Assembly (NCBI GenBank): GCA_018340805.1
Contig: JACMZG010000008.1
Span: 18,178,676-18,242,675 of the forward strand
Length of the DNA stretch: 64,000 nucleotides
Direction of reading: 5' to 3'
DNA from: Microvelia longipes
Lineage: Eukaryota > Arthropoda > Insecta > Hemiptera > Veliidae
Both the position numbers and the translations under genes were made by a program. The notes under the pieces were generated by a model, which searched no databases, had not been told where the DNA came from, and saw only the letters and a list, made by a program, of their open reading frames with translations. Shown here one piece after another: positions 10,693 to 24,029 of this stretch (positions are counted from its first letter, which is position 1; every line of letters starts with the position of its first letter).

Positions 10693-13600
10693 ATTACAAA
10701 AATACAGATAGTTGTAAGTAGAGTCGCAGTTTTTATTACAATCAAACATATTTATACAAAAAGTTAGTGTAAATGAATTTAACTTGCAAAGTAATAGATG
10801 AAATTTTTAATACATTGTATTGTAAAATAAATAAATAAATAATAAAAAATTAAAAAAAGTTACATAATATGCGATTGCTGTATACAATTAGTTTATTCTG
10901 ATAAATTCTCCTGTTTAAGTTATTAATTCATTTCACTTTTTAAAGCTTTTTATTTATTGCTATGAGTGCTAATAGTGTAATCTTTTATCCCTATGCATTT
11001 GTGAAATATTAATTAAAACTTTTATAGATTATTATCATTAGTGTTTTCATGTCATACTAAAGAAGACCTTACCTTTACCTTTGATCATTTCAAAAATGTT
11101 GGAAAAGCTAACAATAAGTAAACTATAAGTGAAATACAAAAAAGTAAAATACATGATTAATGCCTTAATAATTTTTGAAAAAAAATATTGACATTTCATT
11201 ACAATTAGCTCCTTGTGTAATCTGATAGGATTATATGATTTGCTTGATTGGTCTCCATATTAGTTTAGTAGTGATGAGTGGGCACAAATGAGACAATGTG
11301 AATATTGTTATTTCACTACTATACTGATAGGATTATGTTATGGGATTATATATTAGAATTGAAATTCTAACAAAATACGTTTTCTATTATAATTAAAATT
11401 ATATGATTTGATATTAGGTAACCCAGTAGCAATACCTTACTTACTGTCTTTTTGATTTGGATGGCAGTGATGATTGGCTCCCTCTGGAACCACTTGTTAA
11501 ACATTCTCTTTTGTCAACACTACTAATCAAAATTGTTAGCCTCCTTATCTTTTAATAAATACTATTGTTCTAAAAATGCCTAAACATTTTTTTTTGTTTT
11601 CAGTGTTGTAACACGAAGAAATAACAAAATTTGAGTAAAGTAGGAGTAATCCCTCGCCCTTCGTCCAGACCAGAATATTATTAAATTTTTACTCTTCATA
11701 ATTATTATAATAACTAATCTTCTTTAGATATTTAAAACCTAAAACAATATTGATTTGTAAATGTAAAAATCAGGTTGGGTAATCAACAACTTAAAATAAA
11801 ATTAATTTATTTAATTATTATATTCATATAAAAACTAATGCTTTTAAAATAATAAAAACAATAATGGTAGAATTTTATGTTAAAGGAACAACATTTTATT
11901 CTTAAGTTGCTCTGCACCTAACTTCAATATTGTTTTATTCTATGTTAAGATTTACCTTCTTTATATTTATATATTTCCGTATTTTCCCCTTTAATTATAT
12001 TTATCTAATAACAAGGAAAGTCATAAAATAGCATTTTGTTAAAACTATTTAACGAAAATATAACTATAACTACATTTTTATTACTTGATAAATATTTATT
12101 TTCAAAAGTATAATTACTTTAAATAGACACTAGCTTTGTATTCATATTGCTGGCACTGTGTGCTGTGCAAACATGACACTGCTATTATTGACTAATGATC
12201 GATTAATTTGCCCCCATAGTTCTATAATTTGACTTAGATGCATTTACATTTTTAGTTTAAGTATTTTTCAGCCTTTTACTGATTTTTTTTAATATTTATA
12301 ATTATTTTTTATCCCCTCTTTTTTATGTAGATTTAAGATGTAACTTACAATGTGTTTAAATTGGAATCATATTAATAAGTGTATGTGAAATAAAATTATC
12401 ATTCATGGATGAAGCTCATATTATGTTATGAATAGGAGATATTACCTGCAAATGCTATGTATATAATTCCTTATCATTTAACTATCACTTGAGCTACTTT
12501 TAATCTGAAAATAAATAAATACAAATAGTTGCAGTTATAATAAATAAACCTATGATGTTCTATCACTAATCACTAGGCACATTATTTCTATATTTTTTCT
12601 GTTATCTCCAGAGTCTAAAAATATTAAATATCCTTTTTTACATAAGGATGTAAAATAATATTCTCAAATAAAATTATTAAATCTAGGAACAAGACTCAAG
12701 AGAAAGAGTTTTGTCATCAATAAATAGGTTTAATAATTAGGTTATTCATTTGCGGATAGACTTTTGTGTACATTCTTATCAAATGAAGTTCAGTTTCTCT
12801 TATACTTCACAAATCCTTTTTTTAAATAATTTTCATGAGTAGCTTTGAGTGGAGGTCCAAAAACTTACGTAATATGATTATAATGGTCTTTTCATTCTTT
12901 CAAATGGTATTCTCCGTATATTTTGGTTTGTTAATTTATTTTCTTATTACCCCTTATTAATATGATTTCTTATTAGTAAAATTAAGATATAATATTTGAT
13001 GTAAAACTTTTTTCAATTTTTAAAGAAATAAATTTTATGTATATGTGAAACACTTTGTTATTGTCAACACATGTTGCCCTGAAGCATGTGAAGGTTTTCA
13101 CTCTATGTGGGGATCTTGCTTTATTTTCTTTCATAATTTTTTAACTGTAAAGACATAAACGTCTTGAAAAGATTTTAATTATTTTAAATTATGAATAAAG
13201 TCCTCTTTTTGTAAAATTTGATTGTTTTATTTTTTTTAAAGCCTGATTTTTTATAAAACAACTGGGTTTTAATTTTGATCAAAGGTTGAACCAATTTACC
13301 CACTGATGGATAAGTTGTTTATAAAAAGGTCAAGTTACTCTCATTTTAAGGATATAGACTAAAAAATGGATTGATAACCTTTCTTAGTTTTTACTCTGCA
13401 AGTAAGCTATTACTAGGTCTGAACAAAGAATTTATTCCTTTTTTAACCTTGAACCCTTAGAGATTACCCCTGTTTTGGGGAGGTATGGAGTTAAATTCAT
13501 AATATACTGTAGGGAGGTGGAATGAAGTTTGGACTAAAGTTGGGTTTATCATTTGAGGAATTAAATCTGCTATGTTCACATTTAACCTCCTTCCCTCACA

Positions 13601-15284
13601 GCTTCTCTAGTTTTTAATACAACACGTAAAACCTTACCCTTTTTATACCTTAGGTAAAGATAACCAAGGGTTTCCAGATTTTTGTACCAGAATCCAGGAT
13701 GTCACTGTTGACGAAGGTTTATCTTTCTGTTGAAATTTGTAGTACTTATTGTGCTACTTAAAATAGCATTTGATAAGAAAGAATTATTAATTTTTAATTA
13801 ATAATACTTAATTTTTGAAGACTTTTTCTTGACGAAAGCTCACTTTCAAGAGCAAGTTTTTCTTTAATTTTTAAATGTATATTAATTAATTTAATAATCA
13901 TGACAATAATCATCATCAAGCAATTAATAATAATTGGGACAATCAAGTGCTCCAAAAAGTTTTTTCGGGCAAAAAAAAATTGAAACAATTATGACAATGA
14001 ACAATGACTATATAGTAAGTAAAGTTGCCTTAAGTCACTCTTTAGGTTCAATTTTAAAATGAAATTATCAAGAATAAAAGGTTAAATATGGAATCTGTGC
14101 AGTAACATGATCTCTTGAAAGTATTATAAAAGTGCATCTCTCTGTTGTAGTTTTTACCATTCCTCATCTACTACTGTAGGTGCGAAGAATAGTATTGGGT
14201 TCACTCTTAAAATCAGAAACAAAGGTTCTTGATGTTGTCATGAAATAAAAAAATCTTTTTTCATGATGTTCTGAAGGGTTTTCACCATGCTGTCTGTGTC
14301 ATCCATAACGTGTTGTGTTAGAGAGTTAAAACTTGGCACAAAAACCAAACTTTTTGTACTTATTTTTGCACTACTTAAAATTGCAATTGGTAAGTATATA
14401 TAAGATTTATCAACCTTGATCAGCTCATTGTTGTTCACTGGTTCCTTAAAAACAAGGTGCCAACCATGGTACTAGGCTTCCTTACCTTTGAGATTTAAAA
14501 ACCATATTGTGTCTGTAGGTGCTGAAATATAAGCTTGTAGCCAGCCAAAACTTGTGGATGAGGCAGAACCAGTCTCGGGGAAGGGGGTGGGGTGATATCT
14601 TCGGGCTTGCTGAAACATGACATTTAATGAAAAAATTGGGTATTGCTAATGCATTGTCTCCCCTCATTTTATGAGGGAGAGTAGCTATAATTTTCTAAAT
14701 ATTTTTTTATATAATTTTCTGAATATATTTTCTTAAAACTAGGACAAACTGACTTAGTCAGACTGAAAATTTTGTGAGTCTATGGGATTTGAGTCCAAAA
14801 ACCAATTCAATATTGGAAAACCAGGATGCCTGGCAACCCACAATCTAGTCTAGTTTTATAGTCAGTGATTTGTCATAAAAATAAAAAAGTGTTTATTTAT
14901 TTATTTAATATGTTACTACATCGAGTCTAAACCAAGGAACTAATATAAAAAATGGTCCCAAATACAGGTATACCTATATTATTATGGTTACATCTAATAA
15001 CGCCTTATATTCTAACTTCTATATTTTACACGCTTATCACGAATGTGTTGCGTATTTAGTATCATATTAAAACGTAATAACACAAACGACCTTGATAACA
15101 TTGTTGATAAAAAAACCTACTGTTGATTTGATTACAAAACTCAATCTACTTGAACTACATTTAATTTCAATACTTTTATTAAATTTGCTTTCAATTCACT
15201 GGACTAGTTAAGCTGTTGTCGTAGAGTATAGAACTTATTGCTATTGTTCCATCCAGTAAGAAGTTTTGAGTGAATCAGGTGGAA
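10693..15284. other. Rbp1 3' UTR and intergenic stretch
   Basis: AT-rich with no ORF that I can support. The first part is Rbp1 3' UTR. A candidate donor (gtt|gtaagt, 10713/10714) and a strong acceptor (ttttttttgttttcag, ending 11603) suggest possible splicing inside the 3' UTR. The remainder to 15284 holds the KFase 5' flank. No repeat of the other families here was recognised in it. Confidence 0.5.
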
Positions 15285-18200
15285 ATGACTGAGGTAAGTT
15301 TATTTCTGTTGGATAATTTCATGTTAAGTTATAGTAGTAGTAATTTAACGTTAGTCAACGTAGTAATTAATGCTTTGTTTTCATGCGTTGTCAAGTTCAA
15401 CAGTATATCTACTGTTCAACTATTTTTTATTTTATAATATAAGTGTAGTTGGAAAGAATCCTCTTTGCCCTCTATAAACAAACAGGTGGTGGCAGTTATA
15501 AGGGGATTTTTAATTTTTTACAACAATGCAATCATATGTTTCCCAGAGATTATAGAATAGAATTAACGTGTCTTTTCTTACGTATTTCGGGCTTTCAATA
15601 TGACTGGAAATGTCAAAAGAAGAAAAGTTTGGCTGCTAGAGCTACTTGTTGCAACTATTGTAATCATAGAGGAGGATATGCTTAATGTCATGTTGTCTGT
15701 CATTGATGACGGTTACATGGTGTGATAGAAATTCGTTAAAAAACAGTTATATTAAATTTCGTGTATACTCCCTGCTTTGGTCTCGCTTTGCTGATCCTCA
15801 GAATATACAATTTGCCAAATTTATACTGCAGCATGTCCTCGGACTCGCATCACTCGTCCTCAGATAGTAAATGCATCCGTTTCGTTCTCAGCGGTCATCC
15901 ATACTGCACTGACCACGCTCAATGCGGCTTAACTTTCCATTTCCAACTTTCCAGTTCTAACAAAATCATGGACATACTTGTCGTATTGAAACAAAACTTT
16001 TTGTACTTATTTATTAAGTAAAGGTGTACACTTGTACTAAGTTTCAACTTAATTGGATTATTTTACAATTTTTTAGAAAACGTACACCAGTCATTCGATA
16101 CAAAAATTGAACTAATGCTGATAATAAGATGAAAATTGGCACATATGTTATTTTGGTTACATACATGCCAAATTTCAATCAGATCGCATCATTTTTCCGG
16201 GTATTAAAATTTTTCAAAATTTTTGCTGAGTCATTTTGCAGGTGATAATTTTTTTCTGAATAGCAAAACTACAGCAGTAGATTGATTTTTCTACAAAGTT
16301 TCAACTCTCTAGCTAAAATGCACTAGGAGCTACGATGATGACAGACACACACACGCATACTGACAGACAACTTTAAGAAACCCACTCTGGAGGCCTTAAA
16401 ACCCCTTGAAACGGATAATTCCGCTTACAAATTTTTTTCGCTAACGCAATACTTTTCCTGTATACCTAGGGTATAAATAAGGAAAGTAAAAAGTGCAAAT
16501 ACCCCATTACTGGAAAATTAAATATTATTGTTTTTCCTCAATCACACTTTATGGTGAGTGCTTGTTGGTGATATGATTATTTGAAATATTGCAGATAAAA
16601 GAGGGGGAGGATGAGAATGAAGTAAACCTGAATGGAGACTCCCATGTATCTTCTACTGAAAATCCTTTTGATAGATTTAAAAGATTAATGAAGTCTGGTA
16701 TGAAAAATCTCTTTTTAACTAAAGTTTTGCCTCTGTATAATTTATTTGTCATAAAAGAAGGGAATGTGTTCGTCTCTGATTAGCTTACATACTATAAGGT
16801 TTTTTGAAAGTTTTTTTTAAACTATGTGTATATTCTATTGAAAATTAGAACAGCAGATTTTAGTTGAGTGATTTTTAATTGCTGATACATATTACTTGGA
16901 ACACCCTCGGTTTAATTTTATCTAGTCTAATCATATACATTATAATAAATTAAATTTACTGAAATCTGTTAATGGTTTGGAAGGCTACACTAGAACTTCT
17001 ATAATATAACTTATAAATATATATTTTACTACTGTGCAGCAAAGTGGAAATTTCAGTGTTTGGCAATGAGGAAAGAGATTAATTTTGTTCTACTTTTTGC
17101 GTCCCTATCTTCTAAACTTGTTGTGAAATGTGACTATTTTCACAAAATATTTCATTTCATCGCTTATAGATATAAAATGCAACCTCATAAGTGTAATTTT
17201 GTGATGAAAATTGGATAATAAATAATAAAACTGTTGGTGTCAGAATGAATAATGGATGTGCTCTTTTCTTGCGGAAATTGTAAATGCCAAACCCAATTTT
17301 AAGCATCTTGGTCTAAGAATATAGTCCTATGATGGAATATTAGCTTTCGGGGAAATTAAACTAAGTGTCCCAAAATTACAGCAAATTTGAATTTTCAAAC
17401 GAAATAAAATTTACAAAAAAATATTATTTGGCTTGATTTCTAGAGCTAGTTTAAAGTGTTTTGAGAAAGTGTTTTGCTCTGCTTTGTAAAAAGCAGAACT
17501 GATTATCATTTGACTGTAGTCTTACTTTAATTTATTTTTCTATCACTATTCCCTCCAGCACCTTATAACTACTTATTATAGACCAAGAGCCCAGGGGTGT
17601 TTTGTTAATAAAAAGTGTAATGGCTGGAACCGGTCTCAATTTTTCGTAAATACCTTCCTGAACAAGGATCTGCAATTCTGCCAACTTGTATCCGATGGGT
17701 GTCCCGGGCAGAACGCACTTTAGGGGTCAAAGGTTCTGCCTGGGACACCCCATCCGATACGAGTCAGCAGAATTGCAGATCCTTTTCAGGAAGGTATTTA
17801 CGAAAAATTGAGACCGGTTCTAGCCATTACACTTGTTATTAACAAAACACCACTGGGCTCTTGGTCTATTATAAATAATTTTACAAACCTACCTTTTTCT
17901 TATTTTTCTTTTTATTTCTTAAAATAATAACCCCACTCTTAGGCTCTGCCTTGTGGGTTGCCTATACTTCTTTAAGTTCTATTTATTGTTTTAAAACAAA
18001 CTGTTATATATTTTAACTTTAACAAACAAATAAAGGTTTTTTGTATTGTATTTTATATGCTCTTAATGTTGTTAGAGAGTGAAGAAATAAAAGCCAGTTT
18101 GCCGCATGCTGCTAATATAAGATATGGATGTGGTAAATGTCAGAAACTGGATATATTTGGCTTAGACACAATTCCACAAGGTATTACTTATTGAGCTTAT

Positions 18201-21200
18201 ATTTTAGTAAATATTATATCCTTTTGCTATTGTCCTTGTTGCGATTGATTAAAGCATTAGTTTAGATGTGTAATTACACCACAAACATACTAAAGTGTAT
18301 TCTTCCTAATGTTTATTTGGTGTATTTGTAGAAAGTGAGGGGTTTATAAGGAAACCTAAAAATATATCTGGACTAAGTCAGGTTAAATTCCTGACACCTT
18401 ACTTATAACACTGACACTGTCTTTCTCAAGATGAACCTGATGATAGGAGCAGTACCTGCACCCAAAACTTAGTTAATTGTAAATAATATTTACAATAGAT
18501 TACATTTATAATTTAAGCTTTGGAAATACCTGAAGGTTTTAAAAAGTATAAATTAAAAAAAAATCAATCATTACAAGAATGATAGAATTTTCTTATAATG
18601 ATAGAAATTTTCTAACACTTTCTGTGTTATAAATTTGATGCTAGAGTGCTCTGCTAAGAGTTACATTTACCTCTTATAGCCTTTAGTCTTTCTTTTACTC
18701 ATAGTTCAGCTTTTTTTAGTCCCAGCACTAATGAATTGGGAAAAAACTTTTAATAAACTTATAATTTGGGACAAATGGATGCATAAATTAAAATCCTCCT
18801 AATTTTTTTTCAAGGATTTGTAATATATAGTTGAAAACCATTAAACTTGTTTTTATATTTTTGTGTGTTATTGTTATAGACAGTCCTATATGGATATACA
18901 TACACGGAGGAAGATGGCAGCTATTTGATAAGAACATGTCGTGCCATATGATTAGGCCACTTTTAGAATCTGATATTAGACCTGTTATTGCCGATTTTGA
19001 TATAATTCCTTCAGGTACTAAATTAAACTGTGCAATTTTCAATGTAAAGGTTTTAGCAGCACTGTTACTTCTCAAACTGATACTTAGCAAGTATCAGATA
19101 GATAGAATTCTTTTAATACAGAATAAACCAGTAAAAAATTTCATATCTCACTGATTTTTGGTATTTTTTGTACTGGTCTACTTGGACTCTACAACCATGA
19201 CATTCTTCTTTTATAATTTTGTTACTTCAAATAAATAATAAAATTTCTATATTTAAAATTAATAATATTATGAATTTGTTATTATTAATATTTTTATAAC
19301 CTTGATAAAAATTTTTTTGCATTTAAATTGTGTATTTTACTATTGTTTGTAAGATGTTTGATATAAAGCCTTATTATTTTATTAATTTAATTTTGTGGGG
19401 TTTTAACTGATCAAAACCACAACTCTTAAGTAATTATATTGATAAAAATATTGCATTTAACTGTAGTTATCTTTACCTAGTTAAGAAGAAATGCACTGTT
19501 GTTAATGCTTCAAGTACTGCCAGTTGTTTGCAAACCTTTATTTACTTTTATAAATCAGTTTTAAGTTAAATCATCATCATAACTCTCATAAATCATAATT
19601 TAATTTTAAATAATTCAATATTTACATAAAAATTAAAAAAAATAATAATCATATACATGAGAAACGATTGAAGACAACTTTTAAAAATAATCTTGACTGT
19701 ATAGTCTACCGACTAATGCCCCAAAAAAAAAAAGTATATGGGCGTGCATATTGTAGTAAACACCCAATTTCAATAAAACTTGGCTCAAAAATCATGCCCT
19801 ATGAGATTAAGAACTGATTAAATTTTAGGGTTTATCCAATACAAGCGTATCATAACTTTTTATAAAAAATTACACAAAAATATTTGTGTGATAAAACGTG
19901 TTTGTAATGAAGTTTTAAAGCTTTTTGATTACACTGAGGCATCAACCACATCTATAGCTGGCACATTTCTCGAAATATTTATATAAATAGATGTGCACTT
20001 TTCTTGTAAACAATATTATATGCTCTTATTCTTTTTAAGCCTATAGGGGGAAGCCTGGTTCCATGATTGGCAACATGTTTAAATAATTAATTAAGTAGAG
20101 TTGCATGAAATAATTTTATATTTTTGCAAGATGACCCATTGAATTACAACCTTATTGTACATTTAGCATTGCTGTACACTGTCTGTTTACTCCTTAACTT
20201 GGTAAAAATTTGTGCTTCATACTCCCTAAACATATTTGGTTTATTGTATGAAATATATAGGACCTAGTTATGTCAATGTATTGCAAAAAAATAAAATACT
20301 TTTTGCAAATTTCTTTAATGTATGCATCAAGTTTTATAAATTGTAACCTAGTAAGTATTAATTTTCTATTCCTTAATACGACTTAAAGTGAGTAGCTTTT
20401 ATAAGAATAAGTATAATTTTATAAGAATAGTGAATGCACTTAAAATATTTTTAACCCTTTTGTAATTTATTTTTGTGTTGTTTCTATATTTTTATTTTGT
20501 TTTAGTTACCCTGGAAGAAATAGTCCAAGAAATTAAAGATCTTGTTATTTATGTTTTGAAATATGGATTGAAGAATGGTGTTAGGTAAGCAATGTCTGTT
20601 TTATAATACGTCATTGTAGTATGCTTAAAATGAGTTTATTTAAGAAATTAAATGCCTTACAATCATACTTAAAAAGGTTATTAAAAGTTTATCTTAATAG
20701 CTGTACCAAGTACCAGTATCTGGTTGCACTAATTTCTTGAACTTCGTTCCTCTGGGACCAATAATAATATAGCTGGGACGCCTTATATTTTTCTAAATAG
20801 GGCCGTAATTTTACAGAGGTTTGACAAACTTATTTGTGTAAATTAGTTTTCATTATTAATCAAGATTTTGTGTATTCTAGTTAAATTGTACGTTATTATA
20901 AGAATTATAAACAAAATATAGAATTTCATTGATACAATTATTTTGTATAGGAAACCTCTTGTTTAGAAAATATTTGTGAGGACCCAAAACTTGACCTTGG
21001 CTTCAAACTTAATCTTGTACTGTTGCCTATTCAGTTTTTTCTTATTTTTGCCAAAGCTTGTAATTGGTAGAACCCTAAAATTAACAATCTGTCTGCAGAT
21101 TAAAAAAAATTCATCCATCACAAAATTAACCTAGGTTTCTTAAATTTATGTTCTCAATTTAAATTGGGGGGAGGTGTTACTTTTGGCCATTTCTGTAAGT

Positions 21201-23326
21201 TTTATCTTTTTTGTATTAGACTTATAAATAAGTTGTTGTTTGTTATTTAGATCTGTGTGGGTGTGTGGTCACTCTTCAGGAGGTCACCTGACTGCCACAC
21301 TCCTGGATTATTCCTGGTTAAGACAGCTTGACATAGAGTTGTTAAAAATATTTAAAGGTGTCGTACTAATTAGTGGTGTTTATGATTTAACTACACTTGT
21401 CGGGACTCAGAAAAACAATGGAATAGGACTTGATAAGTAAGTTAGCATTTTTGTAATTATAATTGTTTGATTAGTTCAAACATGTTAGATAAGAAAAATG
21501 TTATACTAATGTCTTAGGCCCATATTCACTCAATCATAATTACTAACTCATTTAACTTAAACTTGTTTAAATTAATATAATGTTTAAACTTCTGTTGGTA
21601 TTCACCAAGCTGGACTTAATCTTGTTTAAGTTTATCATTCCAAACTCCCAACTGCTTTGAAAACAGCTATCTGTCAAAAAAATGTTCTCTTTCTTTTTTA
21701 CTATTGTTATTTTCCATAATTTTGCTGTGAACTGATTGGTGTTGTAGTGGCAGAGCTGTGTCTCTGAGCCCTCTACATGTGTCTCTCAGTCCTGTAGTTA
21801 CTGAAGGATTTAAAATCATCATGGCAGTGGGTCTGGCTGATGATCATTACTTTATACAAGAAGCTAGGAAATATTACCAGGTAATATAAGTTTAGTTTGA
21901 GCAACTATGATATGGATATGTGGTGATTGTTTTCAAGAACAAGCAATTTAGAAGGAGTAACATCTCCTTGAATTCAACTATTGATTTATTTTTATTACTA
22001 AAAATAAAAAAATAAAATGCCCGATTTTTAGGGCCCATCAAGGTATACACCCTGCGGGAACCACCTCAGGTGGGTAGCATCTACTACACTCTAAGAATTA
22101 ATTAAAGTTGGCGAAATCTTTTTAATACAAATACTATCCATAAAATCTTAGAGCATAGCCCGGGCTGCAAACCCTGGACCTCCGGTGCCGAAATCGAACA
22201 CCTTTACGATCACGGCCACGGAGGCAGATTTTATTACTAGCTTCCTCATATTCCTAGGAATGATTCAAGTATACCAGTTTAAATTTTGCAATGTTGGAAG
22301 AAAACTATAATTCTTAACACTAGTAGGTGTTCATGTTTGAGTAATGATATTATTTCAGAAAATATATATTTTGACAATAAGTTTTGAAATTAAAATAAAT
22401 ATTTTAATAAACTGTGTAGGCTTCCACTGTTATTATCATGGAGATTTAGGTCTTCCAGTGGTGACCGCGTCAATGTAGAAGAAGAACACATCCCTGAAAA
22501 TGCCTCCCTCAGTGGAAGCCAAATGTCTGATTCTTTATCTACATTGACGCAGTCACCACCGGAGGACCTAAATCTTCATAAATATTTTAATTTTCATACT
22601 TGGATTGTTATTGAATTATATTTGTATTGTTACTTTGAGATTATTAACAACCTAACTTTATGCTTGTAAATGGAAAAGAGTCTTATACAATTATAAAGGC
22701 TCAAGCTGAAGTCTTCCAAGTACATGTTTGTGTCAACTACTTATGTTTTGCAAAACTCGTTAGTATCAAATGGTCAATTTCATTATTGTCACAGTGAAAT
22801 GGCATAGAATGAACAAGTGAATTCACTCACATCCCTTACTTGGGGTAATCAAAATCACTTTGTTTACACAAATAGGGTGCAGTTTTGGGGGTCAACAAAT
22901 TAATTACTATGTAATCATAATATGGTGTTTAAATATTATGTTTAGTAAAGTTAAAAACAGTTTAATGTTGGAAAATGTATAAAAATAAGTTGTAAAAAAA
23001 TAAACATCTTCAAATCAGAATATGTCTCAGAAATGGGTTAGGTACTCCTAACTTTGTGTAACTTTGACAAAAATATATATAGAGCCATACTAATAATAAA
23101 CATTTACAATAGAACCTGGCAAAGAATTTCCCAATAGACTGCTCTTCTACATTCTACAATACACTTAATGAATATGTTGTTTTAGTTTTTATCAGATGCT
23201 GGAGCCAATGTTGAACTTTTAGAATTGCCAGAATTGGATCATTTTGATATTAATTTGAAGCTGACTGAGCGAAATTTTACCATAACAAAGAAAATGATTC
23301 TACACATCCATTCTTCCAATAACTAA
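15285..23326 (+). CDS. KFase: Kynurenine formamidase (arylformamidase)
   Basis: Hydrolyses N-formylkynurenine to kynurenine and formate, the second step of tryptophan degradation, in the cytosol. Coding exons 15285-15293, 16595-16697, 18076-18180, 18880-19014, 20506-20584, 21251-21436, 21748-21880 and 23186-23326 keep phase and give 296 aa, typical for the family. Alpha/beta-hydrolase features: oxyanion-hole motif HGGRW (81-85; usually HGGYW), nucleophile elbow GHSSG with Ser152, acid Asp237 in GLADDH, and His269 in LDHFD. GVYDL after the elbow is also typical. The N-terminus (residues 1-50, acidic, then FDRFKRLMKS) does not match the usual YxPS-type start, and the first coding exon holds only MTE, so the start is less certain than the core. 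AATAAA lies at 23571. Introns contain repeats at 15765-16490, 17581-17866, 22001-22228 and 22409-22577. Confidence 0.92.
15765..16490 (-). repeat. 5S-rRNA-bearing interspersed repeat, near full length
   Basis: In KFase intron 1. Reading the minus strand: a start near 16490 (actttccttatttatacc), the 'cctgaaacgg'-type block, 'gtctgtcatcatcgtagctc', then a 5S-like stretch at about 15890-15935 (gttaagc-cgcattgagcg, tggtcagtgc, ggatgaccgctgag), then 'gaggacgagtg-gcgagtcc' repeats to about 15765. Confidence 0.85.
17581..17866. mobile_element. Foldback MITE with 7-bp target duplication
   Basis: Almost the whole 286 bp is an inverted repeat: GACCAAGAGCCC at the left, GGGCTCTTGGTC at the right, with arms continuing through 'aggaaggtatttacgaaaaa' and 'ggatctgcaattctg' to a short centre near 17720. 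It is flanked by a perfect direct repeat TATTATA (17574-17580 and 17867-17873). No ORF. It sits in KFase intron 2. Confidence 0.9.
22001..22228 (-). mobile_element. tRNA-derived SINE with target duplication
   Basis: The minus strand starts GCCTCCGTGGCCGTGATCG (A-box-like TGGCCGTGATCG) and has a B-box-like GGGTTTGCAGCCC about 45 bp downstream, then a body ending in an A/T-rich tail. The direct repeat TTTTATTACTA (21990-22000 and 22229-22239) brackets it, as expected for LINE-mediated insertion. A related 3' piece lies at 43088-43160. In KFase intron 7. Confidence 0.8.
22409..22577. mobile_element. Short foldback element, family F2, copy 1
   Basis: Arms 22442-22478 and 22538-22575 are inverted copies (gatttaggtcttccagtggt against accaccggaggacctaaatc). 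It is flanked by ATAAATATTTT direct repeats at 22395 and 22578. The sequence begins AATAAACTGTGTAGGCTTC, shared with the second copy at 42826. In KFase intron 7. Confidence 0.8.
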
Positions 23327-24029
23327 TAAGATTAGGTTTGTTCAAAACACCAATCATTTTAAGAGTAAACAACTTGATTGTAAATTCACAACCAATTTTA
23401 TCAGAAAATACAATTGAAAAGGACCTATTTTCATGATAAATAATTATAAAATTTAGTGATATTATGCTCAATACAAATAATTTTAGTACCCAGGGACATG
23501 TCTCTTAAAACAGTTGGAATCTCATATATGGTTGGGATGATAGATTTAGAGGGCTTCAAGTAATGTTTCCAATAAATCACTTTAACCAAGTGTACAACCA
23601 TTATAGGATTCCAACTATTTTTAGAAATGGACCTCTGAATGATAGTGAAATTACTTGTAATATTTGGTATTTCATTTACAAAAAAATATGTAAAAAAATA
23701 GTTTTTTTTATTAGAACAGAGAAGCTTAATGAGGTACTTGCATTCGTTGCAGATTATTGATGTAACCTTTTTAAATGAAAGTAAGTTATTTCCTTTCCTT
23801 GTTAACTTCCTTTCCTAAGGAAGTTGTTTCCTTTTTGAAGTTAATTCTGATGCTACTTTTTTTTCTAATTTTGAAAGGGAGTGATTTTTGAAGATATAGA
23901 ATTTAGTGATAGGATACATACAGAATATGAAGTTACAGAATTTTTGTAAATTTTTAAATTTACCCTGGGCAATTGAAGGATTGCAAAACAAATCTTGGAT
24001 TTAAAAGATTTTTTTTATTAAAAGAAGTA
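23327..24029. other. KFase 3' UTR and flank
   Basis: AT-rich. It holds the KFase 3' UTR with AATAAA at 23571-23576. I see no further gene. Confidence 0.6.

Noticed and set aside
15449..16021. Open frames in KFase intron 1
   Set aside because: Those from 15761 on fall in the 5S-bearing repeat; the others have no splice phase compatible with KFase and no domain.
22150..22228. A functional tRNA gene on the minus strand
   Set aside because: The A and B boxes are there, but acceptor and anticodon stems do not form, and the sequence is bounded as a SINE by target duplications.
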